A stretch of 34,561 nucleotides of DNA from DATEPR01 sp036502345 (GTDB taxonomy: Bacteria; Actinomycetota; Actinomycetes; Mycobacteriales; Pseudonocardiaceae), in the NCBI GenBank assembly GCA_036502345.1, contig DASXYT010000289.1, positions 1-34,561 of the forward strand, read 5' to 3'. This document shows, in pieces, positions 6,694 to 14,473 of this stretch (position 1 is its first letter; each line of letters begins with the position of its first letter). The notes under the pieces are model-generated. The model had not been told where the DNA came from. It saw nothing but the letters and a program-made list of their open reading frames with translations, and did not search any database. Both the position numbers and the translations under genes were made by a program.

Positions 6694-7226
6694 CCGATGA
6701 GTTTGTCCAGCAGTTCGAAGGTGTCGAAGGGCTGGCCGTAGTCGCCGAAATGACCGTCATCGCGGACGATCTGGGTGCCGCCGAGGCGGTCGAACATCGC
6801 CCGTCCCTGCTTGTCGTCGCAGCCGTAGGGATCGACGACGGAGTTGATGAAGTAGAGGTCGCGGACGTGGGCTTTGATCGCGGCCCAGTCGTAGTCGGCC
6901 TGTAGGACCGGCTCGTCGCTGGTGTTGGGCTGCGTGCTGTACCCGGCGACCAGGATGGCCTGGGACACCGTGACGTCGAGGTGTTCCAGGAGCGCGAGCA
7001 ACAGGGCCGCACCGCCGGAATGACCGACCAGCACGGTGTCGGCGTCGAAGGTGTGGCCGGCGAGCACCGTCGGCAGGAACGTGGCGACGGGCTCGACGTT
7101 GAGGCCGGGATAGTGCGGCACCTCGACCGAGTAGCCACGCCCGGTCAGGCGCTCGCGCAGCCACGGAAGCCAGGCGACATCGGGATTCGCGTTGGTGCCG
7201 TGGAAGATGATGGCCTTGCGTGGCAT
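6690..7226 (-). CDS. RBBP9/YdeN-family alpha/beta hydrolase
   Basis: A 178-residue small serine hydrolase with a minimal alpha/beta fold. IIFHGTNANPD forms the oxyanion turn, VGHSGGAALLLALLE is the nucleophile elbow with Ser70, Asp132 lies in VVDPYGCDD and His159 in DDGHFGDYG; the triad is complete. Family members are soluble esterases of unclear physiological substrate. I start at ATG 7226 because GAAGGAG stands about 8 nt upstream and the homologous sequence begins there; the frame is open much further but runs antisense to the next gene. The stop overlaps that of the TetR gene (CTAG). Confidence 0.9.
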   Translation of the reverse strand: MPRKAIIFHGTNANPDVAWLPWLRERLTGRGYSVEVPHYPGLNVEPVATFLPTVLAGHTFDADTVLVGHSGGAALLLALLEHLDVTVSQAILVAGYSTQPNTSDEPVLQADYDWAAIKAHVRDLYFINSVVDPYGCDDKQGRAMFDRLGGTQIVRDDGHFGDYGQPFDTFELLDKLIG

Positions 7227-7282
7227 GCGACGGTCTCCTTCATGGTCCTCAGGTGAATATTCCGCGCGGCGCCCGAAAGCTA

Positions 7283-7312
7283 TTGCGGAACGGTACACAA
7301 CGGTCATAGCGT
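7283..7312 (+). promoter_or_regulatory. candidate promoter of the secreted-protein gene
   Basis: TTGCGG (7283-7288) and TAGCGT (7307-7312) with an 18-bp spacer fit a housekeeping-sigma promoter. The predicted start would leave about 28 nt of leader before ATG 7347, which contains the strong ribosome binding site AGGGGGG. Confidence 0.45.
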
Positions 7313-7346
7313 GACACCGAGCAATGTTTCGACTACAGGGGGGCTC

Positions 7347-8555
7347 ATGTCCGTACGTCGCCGTGCCGGCATCACCACCGCAACGGTTCTCGCCGCCGGC
7401 CTGCTCGTCGCGGGCGGGCTGGTGAACTCGGCGTCGGCCGTGGCCGCCGCGGCGCCGACGACCCTGCCTGCCAGTCAGTACACGCTCAGCGCGAACTACG
7501 GCCAGTTCGACGCGATCAACTCTGCGCTGGTCACGACACTTGGCACCGCTGCCGTGCACACGGTGATGGAGAACGCGAACCACGACCGGCAGGCGCTGCC
7601 GTCGTCCTTCTCCGCCGCAGGCCTGTCCACCGGCTTCCGGTTCGACGACGGCGACAACTCCGACTGCGCGAACTACCCACAGGGCATCACGACCAGCCGT
7701 GACGCTGTGGGGACCACGGACAGCGGCAACTACGACGGCCACCAACTCGTCCTGGTGAGCTGGTACACGAAGGACGGCTGCGACGGCGCCCAGGCGCGCA
7801 GCCGGATCACCCTCGTGGACTGGGATGCCACGTATCCCAACAACTATCGAAAGATCCTCCTCGTGCAGCCGACCGGCACGGCAGCGGCGCCCAACTTCGA
7901 GGACATCCCGATCCACGCAGGTGGTGTCTCGTGGTACGGCGACTACCTCTACGTCGCCGACACCGGACACGGGATGCGGGTCTTCGACATGCGCAAGATC
8001 CTCAAGACCAACACCGGCGGCACCGCGAGTCAGATCGGCCGCCAGTCCAGCACCCTCTACTACGCCCACAACTACGCGTACGTCCTGCCGCAGATCGGCA
8101 CGATCACGTCGAACACCACGTCGGGCACCAACCTGTCCTGGTCGTCGATCTCGCTGGACCGGGTCAGCAAGTCGATCGTCATGGCGGAGTACACCTGCCA
8201 GTCCGGCTGCACGGCGTACCCGAACCGCGCACCGAGGGCGGTTCGCTTCCCGTTCGCCCCAGGGGCAACGACGTTCGCCACCGCCACGACGGCCAGCCAG
8301 GCGCTGCGGCTGCCCTGGTACAACCTCAACGGCGTGGCGTCGCACAACGGGCGTTGGTGGTTCAACTCGTCAGGTCAGAAGCAGCTGTACTACTGGACCA
8401 CGACGACGGGCTCGGTCACGTATCCGTGGGTGAGCAGCGGCGAGAGCCTCTCGTACTGGGAGGACACGACCAATCCCGACCTGCTGTGGACGTTGCAGGA
8501 GGGCGCGGGCAACCGCAACGTGTTCGCCGTCGGGCAAGTCGGCTACAGCGGCTGA
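7347..8555 (+). CDS. secreted protein of unknown function, possible beta-propeller
   Basis: A 402-residue exported protein. The N-terminus has a Sec signal (MSVRRRAGITTATVLAAGLL, an Ala/Val-rich core, and a likely cleavage site near SASAVAAAA at about residue 33). The mature part is rich in Tyr, Trp, Ser and Thr with repeating strand-turn patterns such as GVSWYGDYLYVADTGHGMRV and LNGVASHNGRWWFNSSGQ, which resemble propeller blades. There are a few cysteines (DCANY, GCDG, CQSGC) that could pair outside the cell. I recognise no catalytic motif. Start ATG 7347 is preceded by AGGGGGG; an in-frame GTG at 7311 would only lengthen the signal. It stands alone as a transcription unit and converges on the HExxH gene with 13 bp between the stops. 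Confidence 0.85.
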   Translation: MSVRRRAGITTATVLAAGLLVAGGLVNSASAVAAAAPTTLPASQYTLSANYGQFDAINSALVTTLGTAAVHTVMENANHDRQALPSSFSAAGLSTGFRFDDGDNSDCANYPQGITTSRDAVGTTDSGNYDGHQLVLVSWYTKDGCDGAQARSRITLVDWDATYPNNYRKILLVQPTGTAAAPNFEDIPIHAGGVSWYGDYLYVADTGHGMRVFDMRKILKTNTGGTASQIGRQSSTLYYAHNYAYVLPQIGTITSNTTSGTNLSWSSISLDRVSKSIVMAEYTCQSGCTAYPNRAPRAVRFPFAPGATTFATATTASQALRLPWYNLNGVASHNGRWWFNSSGQKQLYYWTTTTGSVTYPWVSSGESLSYWEDTTNPDLLWTLQEGAGNRNVFAVGQVGYSG

Positions 8556-8568
8556 ACAGCTGCCTCGC

Positions 8569-9399
8569 CTACAACAGTTGGCTGAAGCAGCGGCGGGGGA
8601 CCGGTGGCTGCTCGGGGACCAGTAGGCCGTGTCGTTGTAGGAAGTCGGCGAACCAGTCCGGATCGGCGAGAATCTGACCGTAGATCCAGGAGTAGCCCGG
8701 ATGCTGGCGCAGTTCGGCCGTGGCGGCGGCTGTGCCGAGGATCTCGCTGAGGCTCTGGTACTCCAGAGCACAGACGGTCAGGTGTAGCCAGGTCGAGTTC
8801 GCGTCCGCGGCTCCGCCTGCCGAGAAGGGCGGCGGGTCCGGCCATCGCTCGCCGGCTTCCGCGTTCGCGCTGTCGGCGCCGGGTCCGTCCACCCAGTGCA
8901 ATTGTTCGTGCAGGAACGAGGTCAGCGTCATGGCCGGCCGTTGCACCAGCAGGACGGGGTTGATGGTCAAGGGATGGCTCACACCGCCGCGGATCCTCTC
9001 GTCGATGGTGACGAGGTCGGTGAACATCCACCGTCGCAGGTCGTACCGGTCCAGGATCTCTTCCAGCGCTGTCCGGCCCGCGTTCTCGTGCTCGGTGTCA
9101 TGGGCGGTACGGACATCCACTCCGCCGGCCTCTGGACCGTGATCGGGCGTCGGCGCATCCGTGATCTGGGCAGCGCAGTTCGGGCAGCGGAGCAGATGCG
9201 GCAGGTACTCGGCACTCCACCGTTGGTTGATCGGTGTCAGTTCGGCACGGTCGTGACGGCACAGCGCCTGCCCGTGATCATCGAGCGCGTGCAGCAGCAC
9301 CCGGCCGGTGACCACCTCGATCTGACGGCCCCGGAACAACTCGGCTCTTGTCCGCAGGTCGATGCGCTGCTCAGCCGTGGACGGGTGACCGTTGACCAT
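8569..9399 (-). CDS. hypothetical protein with an HExxH-like zinc motif
   Basis: A 276-residue protein I do not recognise by name. The N-terminal part (about 20-80) has GRQIEVVTGRVLLHALDDHGQALC and a CPNC pair (72-75), which together with Cys47 and His49 suggests a small zinc-binding module. The C-terminal part has LTSFLHEQLHWV with HEQLH at 164-168, the HExxH pattern of zinc metallopeptidases. Glu213 in CALEYQSLSEIL is a possible third ligand about 45 residues later. No signal peptide or membrane helix is seen. Start ATG 9399 has no Shine-Dalgarno; TAGGCT on the minus strand (9411-9406) lies 6 nt upstream, suggesting a leaderless mRNA. Peptidase activity is inference from the motif alone. 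Confidence 0.7.
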   Translation of the reverse strand: MVNGHPSTAEQRIDLRTRAELFRGRQIEVVTGRVLLHALDDHGQALCRHDRAELTPINQRWSAEYLPHLLRCPNCAAQITDAPTPDHGPEAGGVDVRTAHDTEHENAGRTALEEILDRYDLRRWMFTDLVTIDERIRGGVSHPLTINPVLLVQRPAMTLTSFLHEQLHWVDGPGADSANAEAGERWPDPPPFSAGGAADANSTWLHLTVCALEYQSLSEILGTAAATAELRQHPGYSWIYGQILADPDWFADFLQRHGLLVPEQPPVPRRCFSQLL

Positions 9400-9488
9400 G
9401 GTCTCAGCCTAGGTCCACGAATGAATTCACCGAGCAGACATCCGTTGTCCGGCTGGACGTCACGGGTGGCGAGTGTGCTGTTACAGGC

Positions 9489-9503
9489 TCACCGATTCGG
9501 TGA
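9489..9503. promoter_or_regulatory. palindromic operator-like site
   Basis: TCACCGA (9489-9495), T, TCGGTGA (9497-9503) is a perfect 7-bp inverted repeat in the 191-bp gap upstream of the HExxH gene and downstream of the AhpD-like gene. It may be a repressor site. No regulator gene is adjacent. The rest of this gap holds no other clear feature except the small frame at 9509. Confidence 0.3.
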
Positions 9504-9508
9504 CACGC

Positions 9509-9613
9509 ATGTATCGCCATGCGACGTTGTCCTCGCACGACGGGGACGCGCTGCTCGCGTTGTGGAACACCGCGAAGTCGGATCCGGTGGCTACTCGGCT
9601 GGCGGCGGCTTGA
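9509..9613 (+). CDS. 34-codon ORF, doubtful
   Basis: ATG 9509 to TGA 9613 reads as a plausible short peptide (MYRHATLSSHDGDALLALWN and on), with about 80 percent G or C at third positions. An in-frame GTG at 9500 could start it 3 codons earlier. Its end overlaps the 3' end of the opposite-strand AhpD-like gene by 23 nt. There is no ribosome binding site and no known family. It may be a degraded gene tail or chance. Confidence 0.2.
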   Translation: MYRHATLSSHDGDALLALWNTAKSDPVATRLAAA

Positions 9614-10043
9614 GGACGACGGCGATGGTCATCCAGAAGCTGGCCGAGGCGAGCACCACCATGAGGGTGGACAGCGCCTTGTCGTCGTAGTGCTTCGCCG
9701 CCTCGGCGAACACGTCGTCAGGCACCCGCTCCTCGCCCCGAGTGGGTGGCTGGAACACGGCCTCGGTCAGCCGCAGCGCTGCGCGCTCGGCATCGGTGAA
9801 GTAGGGCGCGTCCCACCAGGTCGCCACGCAGGCGATCCGCTCCTCGGATTCCCCGGCCGCACGCAGGTCCACCGAGTTCCTGATCACCTGGTACGTGTTG
9901 CCGAAGATCTGGCCGGCGCGCAGATAGATCAGACCGATCGTGGTCGTTGGCACCGAGCCGTTCCCTGCGACCTTCACCACCGCGTTCGCCATGTCCCGGA
10001 TTTCCGGGATGAGCGCGTTGGCATCAGGTATCCGCGGTCCCAT
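9591..10043 (-). CDS. carboxymuconolactone decarboxylase/AhpD-like protein lacking the CxxC
   Basis: A 150-residue all-helical protein of the CMD/AhpD fold: IGLIYLRAGQIFGNTYQVIRN, then DLRAAGESEERIACVATWWD and YFTDAERAALRLTEAVF, a typical CMD ending. Active members carry GCxxCxxxH in the helix after the LR-x-x-Q-I segment. Here it reads G48-N49-T50-Y51-Q52-V-I-R-N56, so both cysteines and the histidine are replaced. It therefore cannot run the AhpD disulfide peroxidase cycle; another function or a non-catalytic role is likely. Start ATG 10043 follows GGAGG with 6 nt spacing. It stands alone and is divergent from the HTH gene at 10181. Confidence 0.82.
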   Translation of the reverse strand: MGPRIPDANALIPEIRDMANAVVKVAGNGSVPTTTIGLIYLRAGQIFGNTYQVIRNSVDLRAAGESEERIACVATWWDAPYFTDAERAALRLTEAVFQPPTRGEERVPDDVFAEAAKHYDDKALSTLMVVLASASFWMTIAVVLKPPPAE

Positions 10044-10180
10044 GGTGTCCTCCAGCCTGGTCGAAGTTGGTCCCGTTCGAGACGGTCACCTCCTTGACGC
10101 GTCGACGGCCGGCGATGTGACACACGGGTCAGAAGTCCTGGCGAGCGAAGCGAGGAGTAGCTGACCTAGGCTTGCTCGTC

Positions 10181-10546
10181 GTGGCGGAGACATGGACGAA
10201 TGCCGAGTGTGCGGCGGCGTGGGGTGTGAAGACGCCGACCTGGCTCGGCTACGTCTCGCGCGGCCAGGCGCCCAAGCCGTTGCCGGGTGACGGCGCTACG
10301 AAACGTTGGGACGCAGACGAGGTTCGCGCGTTCCCCCGTCCCGGCATTGGGCACTCGCGAGCGGGCGCGGGCGCCGAGGCCGACGAACTGCTCTCGCAGA
10401 TGCGGGAGGTCGCCGTCGAGATCGAGGCCCTGCGCGCGCGGCAGCGGGAGTTGCTGATCGATGGCAAGGCGGCCGGGCTGGAGATCAGCGCGATGGCGAA
10501 GGCGCTCGGCATCTCCCGCCAGACGGCCTACGGCTGGCTGCGCTAG
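10181..10546 (+). CDS. two-HTH DNA-binding protein
   Basis: A 121-residue protein. Residues 3-55 (WTNAECAAAWGVKTPTWLGY, then KRWDADEVRAF) look like an excisionase/AlpA-type winged HTH. Residues 65-95 form a short charged helix, probably a coiled coil for dimerisation (LLSQMREVAVEIEALRARQR). The last 25 residues (ISAMAKALGISRQTAYGWLR) are a resolvase-type HTH. Start GTG 10181 is chosen because TAGGCT (10167-10172) ends 8 nt before it (candidate leaderless promoter); an in-frame TTG at 10172 overlaps that box. The stop TAG shares CTAG (10543-10546) with the convergent small gene. No integrase or phage gene is near, so it is more likely a small regulator than an excisionase. Confidence 0.75.
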   Translation: MAETWTNAECAAAWGVKTPTWLGYVSRGQAPKPLPGDGATKRWDADEVRAFPRPGIGHSRAGAGAEADELLSQMREVAVEIEALRARQRELLIDGKAAGLEISAMAKALGISRQTAYGWLR

Positions 10547-10806
10547 GAACGGCTGCTCGGCTGCTCGTGCAGGCCAGCCAGGTCCATGAAGTCGGGGGAG
10601 TCGATCAGCGGCGCGAGCCCGGACCGCAACGCGGGACCGAGCGAGCCGAGCGGAGTGACGCGGTCGTCCTCGTGCGCCGCGCTGTACGCGGTGCGGACCA
10701 CGGCAGGCCGTCCATGGGCCACCGCGCGCAGGGCGTCCACCACGGCGCCCAGTTCGACGGAGCGACCACGCAAGGTCTGCCGAGGTCGCTCCGCCGTCAC
10801 GGTCAT
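10543..10806 (-). CDS. small hypothetical protein
   Basis: An 87-residue protein starting MTVTAERPRQTLRGRSVELG. It has consistent coding character: a Pro/Ala/Leu-rich composition, high third-position GC and a sensible helix ALRAVAHGRPAVV. It contains no known motif, signal peptide or cysteine. ATG 10806 and GTG 10809 are adjacent possible starts; no ribosome binding site is seen. It converges on the two-HTH gene with overlapping stops (CTAG). The strong hairpin at 10826-10864 lies just upstream, between it and the vWA gene. Confidence 0.55.
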   Translation of the reverse strand: MTVTAERPRQTLRGRSVELGAVVDALRAVAHGRPAVVRTAYSAAHEDDRVTPLGSLGPALRSGLAPLIDSPDFMDLAGLHEQPSSRS

Positions 10807-10825
10807 CACGATAGGCGGACCGGCC

Positions 10826-10864
10826 GAGGATCCGTCCCGGGGACGCGCCCCGGGAAGGATCCTC
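10826..10864. terminator. strong hairpin terminator downstream of the vWA gene
   Basis: GAGGATCC (10826-10833), G, TCCCGGGG (10835-10842), loop ACGCG, CCCCGGGA (10848-10855), A, GGATCCTC (10857-10864): 16 bp with a single G-A mismatch. It begins 16 nt after the vWA gene's stop on the minus strand. There is no T-run, as is common in actinobacteria. It would separate the vWA transcript from the small gene that follows. Confidence 0.75.
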
Positions 10865-10879
10865 AGTTGTCAGCCGTGA

Positions 10880-12793
10880 TTAACGCGTGCAGGGCGAACC
10901 GTTCGGGTGAACGGCGGTGCCGTGCACGTCGGCCACGGACTTGGCCAGCACGATGTGCGCGATCGGCGTGTCCAGGGCGACAGCCTCCTGCGTCACGACG
11001 CCGTTCGCCACGACCGTCTTGTTCAGACTCAGCGAACCGATCACGAGCGGGATCGTCAGCGGAGCCGAGCCGACGGTCACCGCGATGCCGTTGATCGACA
11101 GCGATGCGATGTTCGAGCTGCCGGCGAGTGCCGGCGCCAGACCACTCGGGCCTGCCACACACGACGCGCTGGCCTGGGACTGGATGGCGCCCAGTTGGAT
11201 GTTCAGGCCGAGGGTGCTGATCGTCGTGGTGTCGATCCTGGCCGAGGACGAGCCGTGATCGCCTGCCGCCGGCGGCAGTGCCACGTTGTCCGGGGTGAGG
11301 TCGGTCTGTGCGGTCAGCGCCCTGGACGAGACGTTGATCAGGCCCGCGTTGAGCGAGACCGACGCGACGGTCTGACTGCCGTCGGCACACGGCAGGTCGT
11401 TCGGGTTCGCCACGGCCGCGGTGATCCCGAGGACGTCGGCTGCGGTCGCGGTGCACGAGAACGCGCCGTCACGGTCGTCGTCGATGATCGTTCCGACGCC
11501 CTGCCCGTCCTGGATGAACACGCCGGTACTCGGCGCGGACAGGTTCAGGGTGAACGTCTCGTTCAGCTCGTCCACCGAATCGGGCACCACCGGGACGGTC
11601 ACTGTCTCGCTGGTGTCACCGGGGGCGAAGGTGAGATCGCCGCTGGTGGCCGCGTAGTCGGCCGGGGCGGTCGCGGTCGCGTCGGCCGTCGCGTAGTGCA
11701 CGGTGACCGGTGTCGCGCTCGGGCCGCCCAACAGCGAGACGGTGAACGTGGCCGGGGTTGCCGGGCCGCCGGTGCCTTCGGTGACCGTGACGTCGTTGAC
11801 CGCGAGGGCGCGGACATGGACGGTCGTGTGCTCGATGAAACCGGCCGACATTCCGTCGACCAGGTAGTCCACGGTGCAGTGGTAGTCGCCGGGTGCCGTA
11901 CCGGCCGCGGCCGTGATCGTCTCGGCGAAGGTCGCGGTGTCGCCGCTGTTCACCGAGGCGCTGGCCGGCGCGTTGCTCACGCTCAGCTGCGGGTCACAGC
12001 CGGTCACCGTCGGGGTGACGGTGGACTTGATGGCCTGGATGCCCGCGAGGATCGACTGCGCCACCGTGTTGTCCGCCGCGTTCAGGACGATGCCGCCGGT
12101 CGCGTTCGCGATCTGGGTCGCCTGCTGGGTGTCGCCGTCGTTGGGAGCGTCGAGGCCCGGGCGGCCCGCCGATCCGTCGCCGACATTCACCGCGATCACG
12201 CGGATGTTCGCAGCCTGCAACGCTGCGATGGTCTGGGTCAGGGTGTGGCCGTTGCTCGGGTCGTGTGACGGCGCGTCGCCGAACCAGGCGACGATCCTCG
12301 TGTCACCGGATCGGAAGTTCACCGCGCCGGTGGCGACCTGGAACAGCGCGTTGATCGCGCCTTCCGGCAGGTCGCCGCCGCCTCCGGCGGTCCATTGGTT
12401 GATTCCGGCCTGCACGGCGCCGGTGTCGGCGGTGATGTCCTGGTCGACGTGGAACAGGCCCGCACCGTCGGACTCGTCCTTGTATTCCGCGACGCCGAAC
12501 TGCGCCGTCGGCTGGCCCGCCAGAACGGCATTGGTTACCGCGCTGGCGTTCGTCTTCACATTGTCGATCGCCGGACCCATGCTGCCCGTGGTGTCCGCGA
12601 GCATGACCAGGTCCGGATTGGGCGGGATCGCTGACGTGGTGACATTCTTGGCGATTGTGGTGCTCTGTCCCGGCAGCAATGTGACATCCACAGTGGACGG
12701 ATTAACGCCGGCCGGCGCGGCCAGCGCGGCCGTACCCGGCAGGAGTAGAGCGCCCGCGGTCGCGAACACGACCAGGGCGAGTCTTCGGCGCAT
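10880..12793 (-). CDS. secreted vWA and Calx-beta domain protein (choice-of-anchor P-like C-terminus)
   Basis: A 637-residue exported protein. Residues 1-26 are a Sec signal (MRRRLALVVFATAGALLLPG, cleavage near ALAAPA). Residues about 30-280 form a von Willebrand A domain with a MIDAS-like LADTTGSMG (Asp67) and an AWFGDAPSHDPSNGHT loop. Residues about 285-345 look like an Ig-like strand region with two cysteines. Residues 347-450 are a Calx-beta domain (NDVTVTEGTGG, then VHYATADATATAPADYAATS, ending in GTIIDDD). The rest (FSCTATAADVLGI, LTAQTDLTPDNVALPP, and a C-terminal GSPC) resembles the domain called choice-of-anchor P. Start ATG 12793 follows AAGGAGAGG. A role in cell-surface adhesion or matrix binding through metal-dependent contacts is inferred; no ligand is known. 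Confidence 0.85.
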   Translation of the reverse strand: MRRRLALVVFATAGALLLPGTAALAAPAGVNPSTVDVTLLPGQSTTIAKNVTTSAIPPNPDLVMLADTTGSMGPAIDNVKTNASAVTNAVLAGQPTAQFGVAEYKDESDGAGLFHVDQDITADTGAVQAGINQWTAGGGGDLPEGAINALFQVATGAVNFRSGDTRIVAWFGDAPSHDPSNGHTLTQTIAALQAANIRVIAVNVGDGSAGRPGLDAPNDGDTQQATQIANATGGIVLNAADNTVAQSILAGIQAIKSTVTPTVTGCDPQLSVSNAPASASVNSGDTATFAETITAAAGTAPGDYHCTVDYLVDGMSAGFIEHTTVHVRALAVNDVTVTEGTGGPATPATFTVSLLGGPSATPVTVHYATADATATAPADYAATSGDLTFAPGDTSETVTVPVVPDSVDELNETFTLNLSAPSTGVFIQDGQGVGTIIDDDRDGAFSCTATAADVLGITAAVANPNDLPCADGSQTVASVSLNAGLINVSSRALTAQTDLTPDNVALPPAAGDHGSSSARIDTTTISTLGLNIQLGAIQSQASASCVAGPSGLAPALAGSSNIASLSINGIAVTVGSAPLTIPLVIGSLSLNKTVVANGVVTQEAVALDTPIAHIVLAKSVADVHGTAVHPNGSPCTR

Positions 12794-12856
12794 TACCTCT
12801 CCTTTTCACAGTATGAACCGACACCCGGAAAATAGAGGACAACGGCGACGGTGGAT

Positions 12857-12862
12857 ATTGTA
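12857..12862 (-). promoter_or_regulatory. candidate -10 box of the vWA gene
   Basis: TACAAT on the minus strand, a near-consensus -10 hexamer, 63 nt upstream of ATG 12793. It lies in a locally AT-richer stretch (about 12840-12990), unusual for this window. No convincing -35 box stands at 16-18 bp, so an activator or alternative sigma factor is possible. The rest of the gap 12863-13048 shows no gene. Confidence 0.4.
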
Positions 12863-13048
12863 GTCACTCTAATGTTGGAGCCGTGCCGAGTGATATTGCA
12901 GAAATTACGTACTCTTCGGACCTGTGCGTTCTGTGGCAACGTTGCTGCGTTGGTGTGCTCGTATTCGGCGACATTCGGCCATGTGAGTCACGTCGCATGG
13001 TGCGGGATATTGCCTGACGAAGTCGCGACACCGGCCCACCTGCCGGCA

Positions 13049-14473
13049 TTAGGCCTGGCGGCTCGGCGTTGCGACCCCGCACAGCCGATCGCGGACGACC
13101 GCGGCTTCGGCAATGGACCGGCCCCGCCAGGCGACCACGTCGTCCGGGCGCAACAGCAGGCATTCACCGGGACCGAGGAAGTCGACCCGATCGGCGGTGA
13201 GGATCGCCCAGTCCGGACCGGCGAGATCCATTGTGGACAATCGGTTGGCATCGTCCAGCCAGCGATGCGGGACCCGGGTGCCCGGCCTGCCTGCCGGCGC
13301 GAACTCGGTCACCGGCTCGATCGAGCCGTCGGGCACCAGCGCGCCTTCGCGGTACTGGAAGCCGCCTGCCGCCAACGCGAACGGATCGGCCAGGGTGGGA
13401 TCGGCGACGCCGGAACCGAAGGCCGCCGACCACCGGGTCGACTGGTCAGCCATGAACCAGCCTGCCGGCCTGCGCTCGGCGTCGTAGGAGTCGAGCAGGG
13501 CAGGGGCCGCGTCGCCGCGCAGGACGGCGGCGAGTTTCCATGCCAGGTTGTGCGCGTCGGCGATGCCGGTGTTGGCACCGCTGGCCGCGTAGGGCGGCAT
13601 GACGTGCGCCGCGTCGCCCGCGAGGTGCACCCGCCCGACGGAGTACCGATCGGCCACCAGCATCTCGGCCTGCCACGGCAACACGCTGAGTATCCGCAGG
13701 TCCGGGGCCGGTACGCCGAGCGCGGTGCGCAGCAACGCCGGCCAGTCGCGCTCCGTGTCGCCCGCGGTCATGAAGACCCAGCGCATGCGGCCGTCGACCG
13801 ATGCCAGCGCGCCCGGCGCGTCGGGGTGGCCGATCCGGCACAGGTTGAACTCCCGTCCGCGCACGACCTCCGCGAGATCGGCGTGCAGGTACACGTTCAC
13901 CATCGGGCCGCCGACGGCTCCGCGACCGGACCTGGTGATGTGTGAGGACTCGCGCACGCCACTGCGGGCACCGTCGGCCGCCACCAGGTACGCGGCGGTG
14001 ATGTCCTCTCCCGGTACGTGTCCGACCACGCCGTCCGCGGTCTGCGTGACGCCGAGCAGTTCGGTGTCGAACCGCACCGACGCCCCGGCGTCGACGGCGG
14101 CAGCGCGCAACACCGGTTCCAGCAGGTCCTGGGCGATCAGGCACGGCAACTCGGGGCTGAGCCGGGCGGCCTCGTCGCCCTGGGGCAGCCGGAGCGGTAG
14201 CTGTGTCGACTCGGCCAGCGTGCGGCCCTCGGCCATGTGGTCGTGGCCGGCCAGGTCGCGGGCCGCGTGCTGCACGAGGTCGGCCAGGCCCAGTTCCCGG
14301 AAGATCTCCATGGTCCGCATGTGGAAGCGGCGTGCCTTGGGCTGTGCTGACGTGGTGATCCGCCGTTCGACGAGTGTCACGGCAAGGCCGTGGTGGCGCA
14401 GCAGCAGCGCCATGGTCAGACCGACCAGTCCACCCCCGACGACGAGTACGTCCGGTGTACGTTGTCCACTCAT
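13049..14473 (-). CDS. FAD-dependent aromatic monooxygenase (PHBH fold)
   Basis: A 474-residue class A flavoprotein hydroxylase. It has the dinucleotide-binding VVGGGLVGLT (11-20), ALLLRHHGLAVTLVERR leading to the ribose acid, the DG motif AADGARSG (about 166-172), and the second FAD motif GRVHLAGDAAHVMPP (280-294). The family is that of phenol hydroxylase/PheA/TfdB, anthracycline and rifampicin monooxygenases. The C-terminal part (390-474) fits the thioredoxin-like tail of this group. It uses NAD(P)H and O2 to hydroxylate or inactivate an aromatic substrate, which is unknown here. Start ATG 14473 lies inside the operator palindrome, 7 nt after a TACAAC hexamer, so the mRNA may be leaderless. 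It is divergent from a TetR gene that likely represses it. Confidence 0.92.
   Translation of the reverse strand: MSGQRTPDVLVVGGGLVGLTMALLLRHHGLAVTLVERRITTSAQPKARRFHMRTMEIFRELGLADLVQHAARDLAGHDHMAEGRTLAESTQLPLRLPQGDEAARLSPELPCLIAQDLLEPVLRAAAVDAGASVRFDTELLGVTQTADGVVGHVPGEDITAAYLVAADGARSGVRESSHITRSGRGAVGGPMVNVYLHADLAEVVRGREFNLCRIGHPDAPGALASVDGRMRWVFMTAGDTERDWPALLRTALGVPAPDLRILSVLPWQAEMLVADRYSVGRVHLAGDAAHVMPPYAASGANTGIADAHNLAWKLAAVLRGDAAPALLDSYDAERRPAGWFMADQSTRWSAAFGSGVADPTLADPFALAAGGFQYREGALVPDGSIEPVTEFAPAGRPGTRVPHRWLDDANRLSTMDLAGPDWAILTADRVDFLGPGECLLLRPDDVVAWRGRSIAEAAVVRDRLCGVATPSRQA

Noticed and set aside
10181..10546. Prophage or integrative element suggested by the excisionase-like HTH protein
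   Set aside because: No integrase, att-like repeat or phage gene nearby; the second HTH and coiled coil fit a small regulator better.
10586..10879. 97-residue plus-strand frame opposite the small hypothetical protein
   Set aside because: Low-complexity Ser/Arg/Thr composition and it runs through the terminator hairpin; the minus-strand frame looks more protein-like.
10907..12268. 453-residue plus-strand frame opposite the vWA gene
   Set aside because: Gly/Arg/Val/Asp-biased shadow translation; the minus strand has a signal peptide and recognised domains.
12864..13163. 99-residue minus-strand frame in the gap right of the vWA gene
   Set aside because: Arg/Pro-rich, no homology, and it overlaps the monooxygenase 3' end in another frame.
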